Positions 9,801 through 18,026 are shown, counted from the first letter of the stretch. The stretch is DNA of 64,000 nt from Fervidibacter canadensis (GCA_041446545.1 JBGOEJ010000017.1:1-64000); one strand, 5' to 3'. Program-made: numbers and translations. Notes: generated by a model not told the origin, from the letters alone.

Positions 9801-9881
9801 GAAACTCGCGTCTTTTGGACGGGGCAGGAAGATTTGGCGGTGGATTGCGTGATGATGTGGCAAATCGTTGAAACCCATTGA
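6879..9881 (+). CDS. GxGYxYP-family putative glycoside hydrolase, secreted
   Basis: A 1000-residue protein with a signal peptide at residues 1-26. Residues ~240-270 (ADIRQLPADWQLALITLQGL) match the GxGYxYP N-terminal domain and GIGYCYP at 582-588 is the family signature itself. The family is thought to act on carbohydrates but has no well established reaction. The protein is built as a sandwich: a beta-rich module at ~30-195 (VAQWEAEKDFAHN, VFWRGN) recurs at the C-terminus at ~860-1000 (VAQFEAESLAHLT, VFWTGQ), which look like carbohydrate-binding jelly rolls. A SAG-type beta domain lies at ~755-850. It starts a two-gene unit with the DUF1080 protein 15 bases downstream. Start ATG has GGTGGTGACG upstream. 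Confidence 0.85.
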   Translation: MRHCRAVGVCVTVVAVVCGVALSGRSFEQPNGLPESVSQELIDASSVPKGQLQLVAQWEAEKDFAHNAGRKVDDEDASGKAAWEVRAGEDSPNAHALYGPYADMPAGDYVAFFRIKLLDEPVRDYAVEVDACVEYGRRVLNSLEVADVDLVRGKYVQVPLAFRSPEGKLECRVFWRGNVSLRVDKVMLFRVEGVRPEELIRRAPQPVPSGEPKGLPYRSESRPFPEIFPRSKPPSPHLLVADIRQLPADWQLALITLQGLVNRTKPQLYLLFNETDPFWLDWLKKRGWIKTTEVVSKPQDLLRQFRHVVKGMVIYDPLLPATKNVATMIGSLEDAIAVSPRLAKQLNLPVIADLRDRWRTSAEAYAWAFNNLYGAGDEGRGTRETKLNHHVIACAYPDHIGMRDYFVQHRIFIFWISGPIDGARRGGDPNAEVRLMEKIFAQMPVNIPVMSYPWAGQDVGIGEGAGVTLFSEFGKYLVGSINCSNLSVHSGIPIPKLRQREAPPTPPLRLDKVYYAFIISDGDNLPVLTTYNFPQLWRSPVRGELPLGWTISPSAIMLIPAIADAYYATATPNDCFLGAVSGIGYCYPDHYGKRFREPDRWWVFDEFLRQTANYMERMDLRELWVMGVTKPELIRRYAEKIPNLRALFVDYGRRLIDPSEVTYLTSRRVAVFHAVTGWRLEDTHEERVNRMVKEIRTMTPSTRPAFLHVFVLNWGFDLETLKEVAKRLGDEYVPVRPDHLAQLYRQWMERQKIFIRAPERIPVVAEGFPMAFEVKVLNAEPKTATIKVKVLDGLKGAKVSPSQQRLREGEGAKFLVMGTPVGDRAKINVSGEFVAHEFEISLEKLPSREFVEPLPKGVTLKFVAQFEAESLAHLTGEEVGDAQASGGRVWLARKNRHKVGHMAFGPYSPIDAGRYIALFRLKRLGEGEGIIAIVDSCVGGGTPVTAQRQLRADELPSGQFCLVPLLFSHPGGPIETRVFWTGQEDLAVDCVMMWQIVETH

Positions 9882-9896
9882 CGGAGGTGGTCAACG

Positions 9897-11003
9897 GTGC
9901 GCTGTTGGTTTGTCGGTGCGATGATAGCGTCGTGGGTGTTGCAACTATCGGTGGCTGTGGCGCAAATCTCGGTGACGGAAGAGCAAGAGGGTTTCATGCC
10001 TTTGTTCAATGGCAAGGATTTGGACGGTTGGGAGGTCATCGGTGATGCTGACGCTTGGCAAGTCAAGGACGGTGTGATCGTTTGCACTGGCAAAGGCGGT
10101 GGATGGCTGAAGAGTCGTTGGGAGTTTGACGACTTCATCTTCCGCGTGGAGTGGCGGATCAAGAAAGGCGGCAACAGTGGTGTCTTCTTCCGCGCCCGAC
10201 CTGTCGCTGACCCTTGGGTGCACGGCTTTGAGGTGCAAATCTTGGACGACGGAGGACAAATTGGCAAGACAAATTGCGGGGCTATTTATGGCGTGCTGGC
10301 GCCGAAAGCCAACCCAGTCAAGGCAGGCGAGTGGAACACCTATGAAATCCGAGCCATTGGTGGGCGGGTGCAAGTTTTGTTCAACGGTGTGTTGGTGCAC
10401 GATGTGGATGTGAGCCAAATCCCTGAGTTGGCGAACCGTCCCAAACGAGGTTACCTCGGGTTGCAAAATCACGGTGACCATGTGGAGTTTCGCAACCTGC
10501 GCATCAAGGAAGTCGGCTTCACTTGGCTGTTCAACGGCAAGGATTTATCGGCATGGAAAACGGAAGGGGCGGGCGAATGGGAAATCTTGCCCGACGGCGT
10601 GTTGCATTACACGGGCAAAGGGACGCATCTTTGGACGCGGCAGAGTTTCCGCAATTTCGTGTTGCGGTTGGAATGGCGGATTGAGAAGGGGGGCGATAGT
10701 GGGATTTACCTGCGGGGCGATGCGACAGGACGGGCGCAAGTCAACATCTGGGAACACCCGATGGGCTCAGGGCAAATTTGGGGCTATCAGATTGCTCCCA
10801 AAAAGCGAATGGACCGACCGACGGGCGAGTGGAACTGCATGGAAATTCGCATGGTCGGTAACAAGGTGAGTGTTTGGCTCAACGGCGAATGGGTCATTGA
10901 GGATGCCGAGTTGCCCGGCGTCGCTTCCGAAGGTCCCATCGCCTTGCAGCATCACGGGACGCCTTTATGGTTTCGCAACATTCGCATCAAGGTATTGCCA
11001 TGA
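9897..11003 (+). CDS. Double DUF1080 (3-keto-disaccharide hydrolase domain) protein, secreted
   Basis: 368 residues starting with GTG behind GACGGAGGTGG. A signal peptide covers ~1-24. Two copies of the DUF1080 jelly-roll fold follow: one at ~33-205 (LFNGKDLDGWEV, RIKKGGNSGVFFRA, FEVQILDD) and one at ~208-368 (LFNGKDLSAWKT, RIEKGGDSGIYLRG, WGYQI). DUF1080 members bind or hydrolyse keto-sugars in planctomycetes, Bacteroidetes and relatives. In copy 2 the usual EyQilD motif is weaker (WEHPMGSGQIWG), so the copies may have split roles. It probably shares an mRNA with the GxGYxYP gene and acts outside the membrane on the same substrate. Confidence 0.85.
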   Translation: MRCWFVGAMIASWVLQLSVAVAQISVTEEQEGFMPLFNGKDLDGWEVIGDADAWQVKDGVIVCTGKGGGWLKSRWEFDDFIFRVEWRIKKGGNSGVFFRARPVADPWVHGFEVQILDDGGQIGKTNCGAIYGVLAPKANPVKAGEWNTYEIRAIGGRVQVLFNGVLVHDVDVSQIPELANRPKRGYLGLQNHGDHVEFRNLRIKEVGFTWLFNGKDLSAWKTEGAGEWEILPDGVLHYTGKGTHLWTRQSFRNFVLRLEWRIEKGGDSGIYLRGDATGRAQVNIWEHPMGSGQIWGYQIAPKKRMDRPTGEWNCMEIRMVGNKVSVWLNGEWVIEDAELPGVASEGPIALQHHGTPLWFRNIRIKVLP

Positions 11004-11030
11004 GGCGCTGGGTTAGCCGTCGCCTTTGGT

Positions 11031-12785
11031 TCACGCCAACCCATCCCGCTTGATGAAAGTCAAGGGAGGGGCTTGATTGCGCCCTTTGCCTTTGGGGTCA
11101 ATGTCCGAAAGATACAGCGCCGTCGCATAGACATGCCCGTGATTGGGGATGAAGGATTGCGGGTTCTTTTTCATCCCTGGCTTCAGTTCGCCCGTAACGG
11201 GGTCGTAAGCGGGGTCTAAACTGCCGTCGGGCAAGATGGGGATGGGCATCAGCGTCTTCTCACCAACACCGCCGAATTGCGCGTTGCCCTTCACCTTTCC
11301 GCCCAGAAACGCCGCTGAGGTCACTGGCCAGTGCTGGCAAATGTCTTGTTCCTCAATCATCCGCTTCTTGGCGTCTTCGGGGATATTGAGTTTCAGGATG
11401 GCGTCCACATCACCGTGAATGGTGCGTCCGAACTCGGAGGTGATGACGATGACGGTGTGGTCAAAGTAACTGGTGCCCGTGTTGCCGTATTCCGTGTTCT
11501 TCAGCAAGTCTACGAGCGCTATCAACGGTTCCCACAAGTTGCGCCGAATCATTTCGCTTTGGTCGGTTTGACCGACGGGGCGACCTGCGCTATCCCACAG
11601 GGCGCGGCGGGTTCGGTGGCTGTCAAAGAGGCGGATGTCGCGGTTCTCAATCCAGAAGGCGCACGACAACCCGTTGCGGATCAACTCCCAAGTCATCATC
11701 GCCTGCACATTGGTCATCGGTGAATACTTCGTCCGCGCCTTGTTGCCATTGACGCTGGTGTAAGTGAGGAGTTCGTCTTCGGGCTTGATGTTGAACTTCT
11801 CCCGCAAAACGGGGTCGGTGAAGAGGCGGGAAATCATCCCTTTGTCCAACCGAAAGCCTGTCGCCATCAGGTTGCGGTAAATCTGCAGGGCTGATTGGTA
11901 ACTTTTGACGGCTTCAATGTGGGTGTCCTTGAGGACGAGGCGATGGGCTTCGTCCAAGAAGGCTTGGACGGCTCGGTTGACGACATCACTGGTCGTGCTG
12001 TGCAACCGCAGCAAAAACTGTTTGAGGTTGTGGGGCGTGCCCGCATAAATCGTGTGTGCCCAGACAGGTCCGAGGGCATGGTAGTAACCCTTGCGTCCCG
12101 TAAATTGCGCTTCGTTCAGTTCGCCATCCGCCAGCCAGTAATGCCATGAGATGTTGGGCAAAAGGTATGGCTGCCCGTAGACTTCGCAGAAGGCTTGGGT
12201 GACGGAGCGTTCGTCATCTTCACGGTCTGCCGTGATTTGCAACCGATATTCGCCCATGTGTGCCTTCAACCGTTCGCCCGAATGGAAAGTGCCTGTGCTC
12301 ATGGAACTAAGCACAGCCATGTCCTTGAAAAGCGGTTTGCCCGGCTCGGCGAGGAAGCCGTAACGGATGTTGCCGTAGGTGAAGATGCCGTAAGCGGGGT
12401 CTTGCTTCCACTTGAGGACGCGGTAGCGCTCCTCGCTGATGTTGGCGAGGCGCTGAAGGACATTGTTGGGTGTGTCCACAGGGCTGAACATGTCGTAACT
12501 CATCCAACCGCCTTCCAAAAACCAGTAGATGAGGAAGTGAGGGTTGTCGGCGCGTTTGCTCGCTTGCGCTGCCATCGCATTGGCTTTGCTGGAAACGGGG
12601 GGCAAGCCGAAACGCAGGAAGTAACTGAGGAAGTCGGCGCAAGTGAGGGTCGCTGTCGTCACCAGCGCGTTCCGCAAAAATTCTCGGCGCGTTTGAAGGC
12701 AACGCTTCGTCATCGGGTTCGCTTTCTCTTCCTTGAGCAAATGCCGCCCATCAATCAAAATCGGCTCCACCTGACACGACTTCAT
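11031..12785 (-). CDS. DUF1501-type Tat-exported protein
   Basis: 584 residues from ATG at 12785, which has AGGAGGTG seven bases upstream; ATG at 12713 is an alternative giving a shorter leader. A twin-arginine signal (RREFLRNALVTTATLTCADF) follows. Near residue 430, VIVITSEFGRT and a later HWPVTSAAFLGG are the DUF1501 signature, a sulfatase or alkaline-phosphatase-like superfamily usually paired with planctomycete-type cytochromes. It is the last gene of the operon that starts with the cytochrome gene at 16729. Substrate unknown. The family is exported folded through Tat, often with bound metal. Confidence 0.8.
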   Translation of the reverse strand: MKSCQVEPILIDGRHLLKEEKANPMTKRCLQTRREFLRNALVTTATLTCADFLSYFLRFGLPPVSSKANAMAAQASKRADNPHFLIYWFLEGGWMSYDMFSPVDTPNNVLQRLANISEERYRVLKWKQDPAYGIFTYGNIRYGFLAEPGKPLFKDMAVLSSMSTGTFHSGERLKAHMGEYRLQITADREDDERSVTQAFCEVYGQPYLLPNISWHYWLADGELNEAQFTGRKGYYHALGPVWAHTIYAGTPHNLKQFLLRLHSTTSDVVNRAVQAFLDEAHRLVLKDTHIEAVKSYQSALQIYRNLMATGFRLDKGMISRLFTDPVLREKFNIKPEDELLTYTSVNGNKARTKYSPMTNVQAMMTWELIRNGLSCAFWIENRDIRLFDSHRTRRALWDSAGRPVGQTDQSEMIRRNLWEPLIALVDLLKNTEYGNTGTSYFDHTVIVITSEFGRTIHGDVDAILKLNIPEDAKKRMIEEQDICQHWPVTSAAFLGGKVKGNAQFGGVGEKTLMPIPILPDGSLDPAYDPVTGELKPGMKKNPQSFIPNHGHVYATALYLSDIDPKGKGRNQAPPLTFIKRDGLA

Positions 12786-12820
12786 CGGCAAACACCTCCT
12801 GTGGTCTCCCGCACCCTTTT

Positions 12821-12845
12821 GGCATCGCCATGTCGGTCACCTGCC
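12821..12845. repeat. 25-bp direct repeat, copy 1
   Basis: Identical to 13471-13495, exactly 650 bases away, with near identity continuing six more bases. It covers the end of the retropepsin-like gene (DGR stop) plus a ribosome site and ATGGCGATGCC. Copy 1 would start a 26-codon reading frame that ends inside the DUF1501 gene, so it may be the scar of a lost gene. Confidence 0.85.
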
Positions 12846-13481
12846 ATCTCCCTCTTCTACCCATTCCAGTTGCACCTGTCGGCGCTTGGCGCAAAGGAAG
12901 ACGGCAAACTCGTTGAGAACATCTCGCCCGAGAATGTTTTCGGCGATGTCATCACGGCAATCAACTTCTACCAAGATGCTATGACCGGCGATGTGGACGA
13001 TGGCAGCATAAAGTTGTCGCTGCTGTGGTGGTGACCCGATGCCCCGAATAAACGCTGTCCGCCACGAAGAGTCCCAAAGTCCCAATCGGTCAGCAACGAT
13101 CGTCTGAAGGACAGTGATGTCTGCCCCAGTGTCCAAGATGAAGGAGACATCGGTCGTAAGATTTCCCGTCATGTGTCCTACCGTTGCCGTGACTTTCGGG
13201 ATGGGATGCTCATGGCTTTCATCAAAATGTCCTGTCACTACTTGACGGATGGCGTAAGTGCGCTCTTCATCGCCGACGCAGGCGACATAGCCGACGGTGC
13301 TGCCTGTCTTGCGGAAGGCTTCCCAGATGACGGCGCGAGCGCTATCGCCAACGGCGACAACTTTTCCGTTGACGATGGCGACCCATTTGCCCCGATATTG
13401 ACGGAGCAATTCGTCCCGTTGCTGCCAGTAAGCCTCTTTCTCCCGCTCAAACCGTTCCCGAACTTCTGTCGGCATCGCCAT
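12837..13481 (-). CDS. Retropepsin-like aspartic protease with N-terminal DUF5678-like domain
   Basis: 214 residues from ATG at 13481, which has GGCAGGTGACCG upstream and lies 5 bases after the cytochrome gene stop. The N-terminal ~60 residues (KWVAIVNGKVVAVGDSA) match DUF5678-type small domains. DTGA at residues 117-120 within FILDTGADITVL is the retroviral-type aspartic protease catalytic motif, and ILGRDVL near the C-terminus is the second psi loop. No signal peptide, so it likely acts in the cytoplasm, unlike its exported neighbours. Its role in the operon is unknown; processing of a partner is speculation. Confidence 0.8.
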   Translation of the reverse strand: MAMPTEVRERFEREKEAYWQQRDELLRQYRGKWVAIVNGKVVAVGDSARAVIWEAFRKTGSTVGYVACVGDEERTYAIRQVVTGHFDESHEHPIPKVTATVGHMTGNLTTDVSFILDTGADITVLQTIVADRLGLWDSSWRTAFIRGIGSPPQQRQLYAAIVHIAGHSILVEVDCRDDIAENILGRDVLNEFAVFLCAKRRQVQLEWVEEGDGR

Positions 13482-13495
13482 GTCGGTCACCTGCC
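13471..13495. repeat. 25-bp direct repeat, copy 2
   Basis: Perfect copy of 12821-12845. It includes the terminal codons of the cytochrome gene and the ribosome site and start of the retropepsin-like gene. The two copies bracket the protease gene, so it could have arrived or been duplicated as a 650-bp unit. Confidence 0.85.
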
Positions 13496-16400
13496 GTCTC
13501 CCTTTTGCAACGAAGCGATGAGCCATTGCCACCTCCGATGCCATTGGGCGGTGCGGCGACGCATTTCGGACGGGCTGGGCTGCGGCGGCGCTAAGTCTAC
13601 GCCACCGTTGAGGTATTCGGGCGAAAGGACGATGGCTTTGATTAAGCCTTTGATGGTGAAGTTGGTGCGATGGACAGCCTCCCACAAGCGCTTGTAGAGG
13701 ATGCGTTCGTCTTTATCCCAGCGCATCCCCCGACCGAAGAAGAAGAGGAAGTGGGTGTCAATCATCGTTCGGATGAAGCGTTCCTTTTTGACGGCTTGGG
13801 TGGCGAAGGCTTCCATCCCACGCCCTTTGAAGGGATACCAAGCCACTTCGTTTCGGTCGCTGTCGTCAATAAGGTTGCCTTGCTCGTCCTTCTCCCGATA
13901 TTGACCGTCGTCCGTCCAACGCAGCCGTTGGTAAGCCAACGGCGTCAGGAGTTTGTGGCAACTGTAACAGACCGAACCTGGCTGCGTCGTCGCTGCTGCC
14001 GTCGCTGTCTGGCGCGCCTGCACGATTTCAGGCGGCACCTCAAAAACATAGCCCAGAAACTTCTCAGCGACGATGGCGGCGTAATTGAAATGGGGCAGAC
14101 CGGGCTTGCCCTTGATGAAACCTTTCATCGTCAGCAAGCCCGTCTTACCGTGATAGGCGGGACGCTCCTTGCGTTGCCCATTGGCGTCCACCATGTAGTC
14201 GGCGGTGAGGATTTCTTGGAAGGGTCGGTCGTTGAAGGCGACATAGCACCAGAGGCGGACAGGTTCGTCATCTTCCTCCGTGCCGTGACTTTCCAGCAAC
14301 AGGCGGATACGACGGAAGTAAAACTCCCGAAACTCCGACGAGTTCAAGTAGTCGTCCACCAGTTGCGCTATGGAAGCGCCTTTGTCTATTCGTCTCAGTT
14401 CCTGTTCCGTCGGCGGTCGTCCCACAAGGTCTTGGGCGATTTTGACGAGTTGCAAGCGGCGTCGCTGCCGCTCGTCTTTGATGATTGCCAATGAGGGCGG
14501 GCGAGTGAAAAGGAAGTCAGGGTGCTTCATCAATGCCCGGCACAACCCTTCCCATGCCGCTTGATGCGGCGTTAAATGAGGGGCGATGAAGGTGACCGTC
14601 GGGCGATGGGGATTGTCAAGGCGCACTTTCGGTCCGCCGATTTGCCGCCAAGTGAACCGCAGCGGTGTTTGCTGAACATTGTAACTGCCTGAGGCATCCA
14701 AAGTGACCGTCGCTCCCACATGCGCCCGCACGGGATAACGCACCCGAACGATGGGCGAGGAAGCAGAGGCGCGAATGGTCACGGGCGTTTGGGTTTCATT
14801 CCCCGCTTTGGCGGGATAGGTGATGTGGACGAAGTAAAACTCGTCGGCTTTCCATTCCTTGCGCACCGATGGCTTGTAAAGCAACCGCAGTTCGCCTTTC
14901 CGCTGGTTACGGTCGGAGAGCAACTTCGGTCCGACGGTGTTGTAGGCTTCAAAGCCACCGTGTTCAAATTCCTGCCATTGCTCGTTGCCTTCCGCTTCGT
15001 TGGCACGCACCAGCAACGGTTCGCCTCCGTTGATGGGCACGAAACGCACCGCATCGGCGACGACTTGTCGCAATGTCCCTTTGTTGCTGATTTCCACGCC
15101 CTGATGAGGGTCGCTGAAGCGGAAAGCCGTCTTGCTGTCCCAATAGGGAATGGTGTCAACGGTTTGGTCAACGGTGAAATGGGCTTCGCCTTTTGGCGGT
15201 GTCGGCAGTGCGGGTGGAAGAGCCAGTTGGTGCTGCTGGTCGTAAGACAGCACCTCTATCGGCACCACCTTCGCCATGTAGCGGTTGGGGAAGACGCGGT
15301 AAAGCACGGTGACTTGATATTGCCCGTCTTCGTCCACGCGGATGGGGAAGACGATGTGGCTGCTGCCTTTGTTCTCGTCGTTGTCGTGGTAGGCATCGCC
15401 CGCTTTACGCCACGCACCTTGCAACTCTGCCGCACCGTTGTCGGTGACATTGATGCGTTTGACCGTTTCCTTCGGGAGCGGACCGCGCAACTCAATGCCG
15501 ACGACGGAAACGACGCCGTAAGTGCCGGCGTTGCTGATGCGCACGCATTGTCCCTCGCTCGTTTTGTCTTGCCGTTTGAAGGTGAAAATGCGGGAGAGGG
15601 TGTGGCGTCCGATGCCATCTTTGTCGGCTTGTGTTTCGTCCACGAACTCTTGAGTGAGGGCGTAAGGCGTGTTGAGGACGGTGAGGGCGATGGTGCGGGT
15701 CGTCTTCATCCCTTGTTCGTCTTCAACGGTCAACTCAAATTGCAAGTCGTAAAAGTCGGGCGTCAAGTTTTGTCCTTCACGGTAAACCGATTGCAGAAAG
15801 CGAAAGGCTTGTTGCATCTCTTGCTCTGTCGCATTGCGGAACAACAAGCGGTTGTAAAGCAAGTTGATGGCACGACGATAAGCGGCGTCGGGGGCTTTCA
15901 GTTTCGTCGGGTCGGGCAAATTGTCAGGGAAGTTGCGAAACGGTCCTGAGTTGTTCAGGTAAGCGAGGGATGCCACATCGCGGGCGAGCATGTCCAAGCC
16001 CGTCAGGAATTGTGCCGTCGGGCGATTGGTCTCGCTGAAGTAGCGGCGGAAATCGGCACCGCCGAAGAGGGCGATGTTTTCGGCGAACAAATCCCGCTCA
16101 TTGCGCTTCCACTCGTCGCCGAAAATCGTCTTAACCTTTTGGCGCAACGGGTAGTAGGACAGGAAAGTGTTGTCCATGCCTGCCGTCGGCTTTGCGCCGT
16201 CGTAGGGCAGCAACAGCGAGAAGGGAAAAACTTCGTCGGGTTTGATGCCTAACTGTCGCAGGGCGATGTTCACCTGCTCGCAAAAAGTCCTCAGGTGTTG
16301 GATATCCTGTTCGCTCCAAGCAGAGAAAGGGTCAGGAGGCATCCGTTTTTGTGGGTCGGACATGCTAAGGCGCCCTAACAAACCGCTGGGTGTGTCGGTG

Positions 16401-16729
16401 CGGAAGTAATCGTGCTCCAGCAAGGTGCGAAAAGCGGCGAAAGGATTTTGCGGCAACTCCAACGGCGAAGGGTTCTTTTTGCCGTGACAAGTGAGGCATC
16501 CCGTTTGTTGAAAGAGAGCCCAAAACTCTTGGACAAACCGTTGCTCTAAACTCGCCAATGGTTCGGGCAAGCGAGCGCTGACAGGCAAAGGCGCGTTGAA
16601 CTTTGGGGCGGTTGAGGATTGGGAATGCTTTGAAGGGGATGGCGGGGCAAGCGAAAGAGCGAGCGTCACGAGCCAAGCGACAGCGAGGAAGGCGCTGCCG
16701 CCGATTTGCCAGCGCCACCAGTGTCGCAT
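13487..16729 (-). CDS. Planctomycete-type cytochrome c giant protein (DUF1592/DUF1588/DUF1585 type)
   Basis: 1080 residues from ATG at 16729, with GGAGGTG nine bases upstream; the frame stays open to 17017 without a better start. One N-terminal membrane segment (~14-32) anchors a large exported part. CLTCH at 78-82 and CYSCH at 921-925 are haem c sites. Around them are the DUF1587/1592-like and DUF1588/1585-like segments (FFFGRGMRW near the end) and a PKD-like beta domain (VTLDASGSY). Members occur beside DUF1501 proteins in planctomycetes and probably pass electrons from polymer oxidation. First gene of a three-gene operon. Confidence 0.8.
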   Translation of the reverse strand: MRHWWRWQIGGSAFLAVAWLVTLALSLAPPSPSKHSQSSTAPKFNAPLPVSARLPEPLASLEQRFVQEFWALFQQTGCLTCHGKKNPSPLELPQNPFAAFRTLLEHDYFRTDTPSGLLGRLSMSDPQKRMPPDPFSAWSEQDIQHLRTFCEQVNIALRQLGIKPDEVFPFSLLLPYDGAKPTAGMDNTFLSYYPLRQKVKTIFGDEWKRNERDLFAENIALFGGADFRRYFSETNRPTAQFLTGLDMLARDVASLAYLNNSGPFRNFPDNLPDPTKLKAPDAAYRRAINLLYNRLLFRNATEQEMQQAFRFLQSVYREGQNLTPDFYDLQFELTVEDEQGMKTTRTIALTVLNTPYALTQEFVDETQADKDGIGRHTLSRIFTFKRQDKTSEGQCVRISNAGTYGVVSVVGIELRGPLPKETVKRINVTDNGAAELQGAWRKAGDAYHDNDENKGSSHIVFPIRVDEDGQYQVTVLYRVFPNRYMAKVVPIEVLSYDQQHQLALPPALPTPPKGEAHFTVDQTVDTIPYWDSKTAFRFSDPHQGVEISNKGTLRQVVADAVRFVPINGGEPLLVRANEAEGNEQWQEFEHGGFEAYNTVGPKLLSDRNQRKGELRLLYKPSVRKEWKADEFYFVHITYPAKAGNETQTPVTIRASASSPIVRVRYPVRAHVGATVTLDASGSYNVQQTPLRFTWRQIGGPKVRLDNPHRPTVTFIAPHLTPHQAAWEGLCRALMKHPDFLFTRPPSLAIIKDERQRRRLQLVKIAQDLVGRPPTEQELRRIDKGASIAQLVDDYLNSSEFREFYFRRIRLLLESHGTEEDDEPVRLWCYVAFNDRPFQEILTADYMVDANGQRKERPAYHGKTGLLTMKGFIKGKPGLPHFNYAAIVAEKFLGYVFEVPPEIVQARQTATAAATTQPGSVCYSCHKLLTPLAYQRLRWTDDGQYREKDEQGNLIDDSDRNEVAWYPFKGRGMEAFATQAVKKERFIRTMIDTHFLFFFGRGMRWDKDERILYKRLWEAVHRTNFTIKGLIKAIVLSPEYLNGGVDLAPPQPSPSEMRRRTAQWHRRWQWLIASLQKGDGR

Positions 16730-16870
16730 CTTCGCATCCACCTCCATGTGCGGCATCCTTGGCTTCTTAGACGCAGGTGCACTAAGTTTGTCATCTCCAG
16801 CGCCATTTGTTAGCGCGGTTGGAGTGCGTTCGGAGATTGAGCCAGACAGTGTGGACGAACCTCTTTGCTC

Positions 16871-16906
16871 GTGGCTAATAGCCACTCCGTCGTGGCTGAT
16901 AGTCAC
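16871..16906. repeat. Two adjacent GGCTATTAGCC-type palindromes
   Basis: GTGGCTAATAGCCAC (16871-16885) is a perfect palindrome apart from its centre base and GTGGCTGATAGTCAC (16892-16906) is an imperfect copy six bases on. The same core occurs at 16980, 17131 and 23135, all outside genes. Confidence 0.7.
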
Positions 16907-16979
16907 TCCAACAACGAGCAACCCGAAACTCCCTTCACCTTCGCTGAAAAGCCGACGCTCCATCCAACCTTCTGTTAGA

Positions 16980-16996
16980 GCGACTATTAGCCGCGA
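16980..16996. repeat. GGCTATTAGCC-type palindrome, variant
   Basis: Reads GCGACTATTAGCCGCGA, one mismatch from GCGGCTATTAGCCGC. Part of the intergenic cluster upstream of the cytochrome operon. Confidence 0.6.
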
Positions 16997-17130
16997 CAAT
17001 AGCAAAGTCCGCTGCAACGAACGGCGGTTATTCAGGGCATGATTTTCCGAACATCTTCATGCAGTTGGAGGGTGCTTTTCAGCGAGGTAGCAAAGACAAA
17101 GTGGGTGTTGGGGTGCTCATCCTTGCGGGA

Positions 17131-17145
17131 GTGGCTATTAGCCAC
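17131..17145. repeat. GGCTATTAGCC-type palindrome
   Basis: GTGGCTATTAGCCAC, a 7-bp-arm palindrome around a single base. Lies 60 bases downstream of the iolB stop, so it could also fold as a small hairpin at the transcript end. Confidence 0.7.
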
Positions 17146-17204
17146 GACAACCTTAGCTGCGACAATTTCAGCGATGACGAATTCTCATCGCCACTTCTGC
17201 GTCG

Positions 17205-18026
17205 TTATTGAGCCAGTTCTTGCAAGATGCGCTCTGCGCCGATCACCCACTCATGCTGTGGGTCGTAGCGGAAAAAGAGGTTGCGCCCTTCTCCTGCTAA
17301 TGCCCAGAGGTAATAGACGCTGTAGCCGGGCGGGGCGGCGACAGGGTGATAGCCCTTTGGGATGACGACAGTGTCGCCATCGCGGACGATAAAGGCGTCC
17401 CTCAGTTCGCCATCACCGCTGTAAAGCAACTGGACAGCGAACCCGTTGGAGGGGAAGATGCGGAAGTGGTAAACCTCTTCCAACCGCGCCTCAAAAGGCG
17501 GGTCGTTGACTTCGTGTTTGTGGGGTGGATAGGATGACCAGTTGCCCGGCGGATTGCGGGTTTCGCCGACAAGCAATCGCTTGGCGGGAAAAGAGGCGTC
17601 CACGAGGTCGTCAATGTCGCGCCGCCAGTTAAATTGTCCGACGCTGCGGCTCTTGATCAGGTCGGGCGTGATGGCAATCACTTCACCGCCTCTTTGGGCG
17701 GGAGCGCCGATGAGGGCGATTTCAACAAAGGTGTGAGCGCGCACCCGAAATTTCGTCGCCGTCGGCAAGTAAACGCCGAAGGCTTTACCGCTGAAAACAT
17801 CGCGGCGTTGCCCTGAAAATCGCTTGCCATCGGCTTCCACTTCCGCAATACCTGTCAGCAGGACAGCGACGACTTCATCGCCTCCTGTCTCGCCGTCATA
17901 CTCACTGCCCGCTTCCAAGCGCAATAGTGCCAAAGAAAGCCATTGTGTTTGTCCTAACTGCGGCGAGACGACGGGCAACCGCCCTATCCCTTCTGGTGCG
18001 GGCACATAGAGTTTCTCCCGCGCCAC
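17205..18026 (-). CDS. iolB: 5-deoxy-glucuronate isomerase (IolB/KduI family)
   Basis: 273 residues, normal family length. IolB converts 5-deoxy-D-glucuronate to 2-deoxy-5-keto-D-gluconate in inositol breakdown, in the cytoplasm. The cupin metal site is visible: GNWSSYPPHKHEVNDPP followed by LEEVYHFRI provides the His and Glu ligands, with a late His in PKGYHPVAAPPGY. No other iol genes are adjacent, so the pathway context is missing here; genes for sugar oxidation at 43-45 kb may be functionally related. A NicO-type transporter gene lies 16 bases upstream on the same strand. Confidence 0.9.
   Translation of the reverse strand: MAREKLYVPAPEGIGRLPVVSPQLGQTQWLSLALLRLEAGSEYDGETGGDEVVAVLLTGIAEVEADGKRFSGQRRDVFSGKAFGVYLPTATKFRVRAHTFVEIALIGAPAQRGGEVIAITPDLIKSRSVGQFNWRRDIDDLVDASFPAKRLLVGETRNPPGNWSSYPPHKHEVNDPPFEARLEEVYHFRIFPSNGFAVQLLYSGDGELRDAFIVRDGDTVVIPKGYHPVAAPPGYSVYYLWALAGEGRNLFFRYDPQHEWVIGAERILQELAQ

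Larger units (their letters stand above)
16730..17204. other. 475-bp intergenic region with palindromic repeats
   Basis: No gene is convincing here; the long frame running in from the cytochrome gene lacks a ribosome site and repetitive DNA interrupts it. It holds several GGCTATTAGCC-type palindromes and an imperfect pair of inverted GTTCGGA-AAT ends (near 16828 and 17041-17053), similar in kind to the elements at 23080 and 50789. Promoters for the cytochrome operon probably lie here but I could not place them. Confidence 0.5.

Noticed and set aside
12195..13034. 279-codon plus-strand frame across the DUF1501 and protease genes
   Set aside because: It spans two genes antisense and has no motif; the opposite strand has a Tat signal, SEFGRT and DTGA.
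14720..15949. 409-codon plus-strand frame antisense to the cytochrome giant protein
   Set aside because: It mirrors the codon bias of the real gene on the other strand, has no family resemblance and no ribosome site. Haem motifs and domain order make the minus strand the true one.
17018..17204. Extension of the cytochrome gene or a small gene upstream of it
   Set aside because: The open frame upstream of 16729 runs through palindromic repeat DNA and lacks a ribosome site; the start with GGAGGTG fits better.
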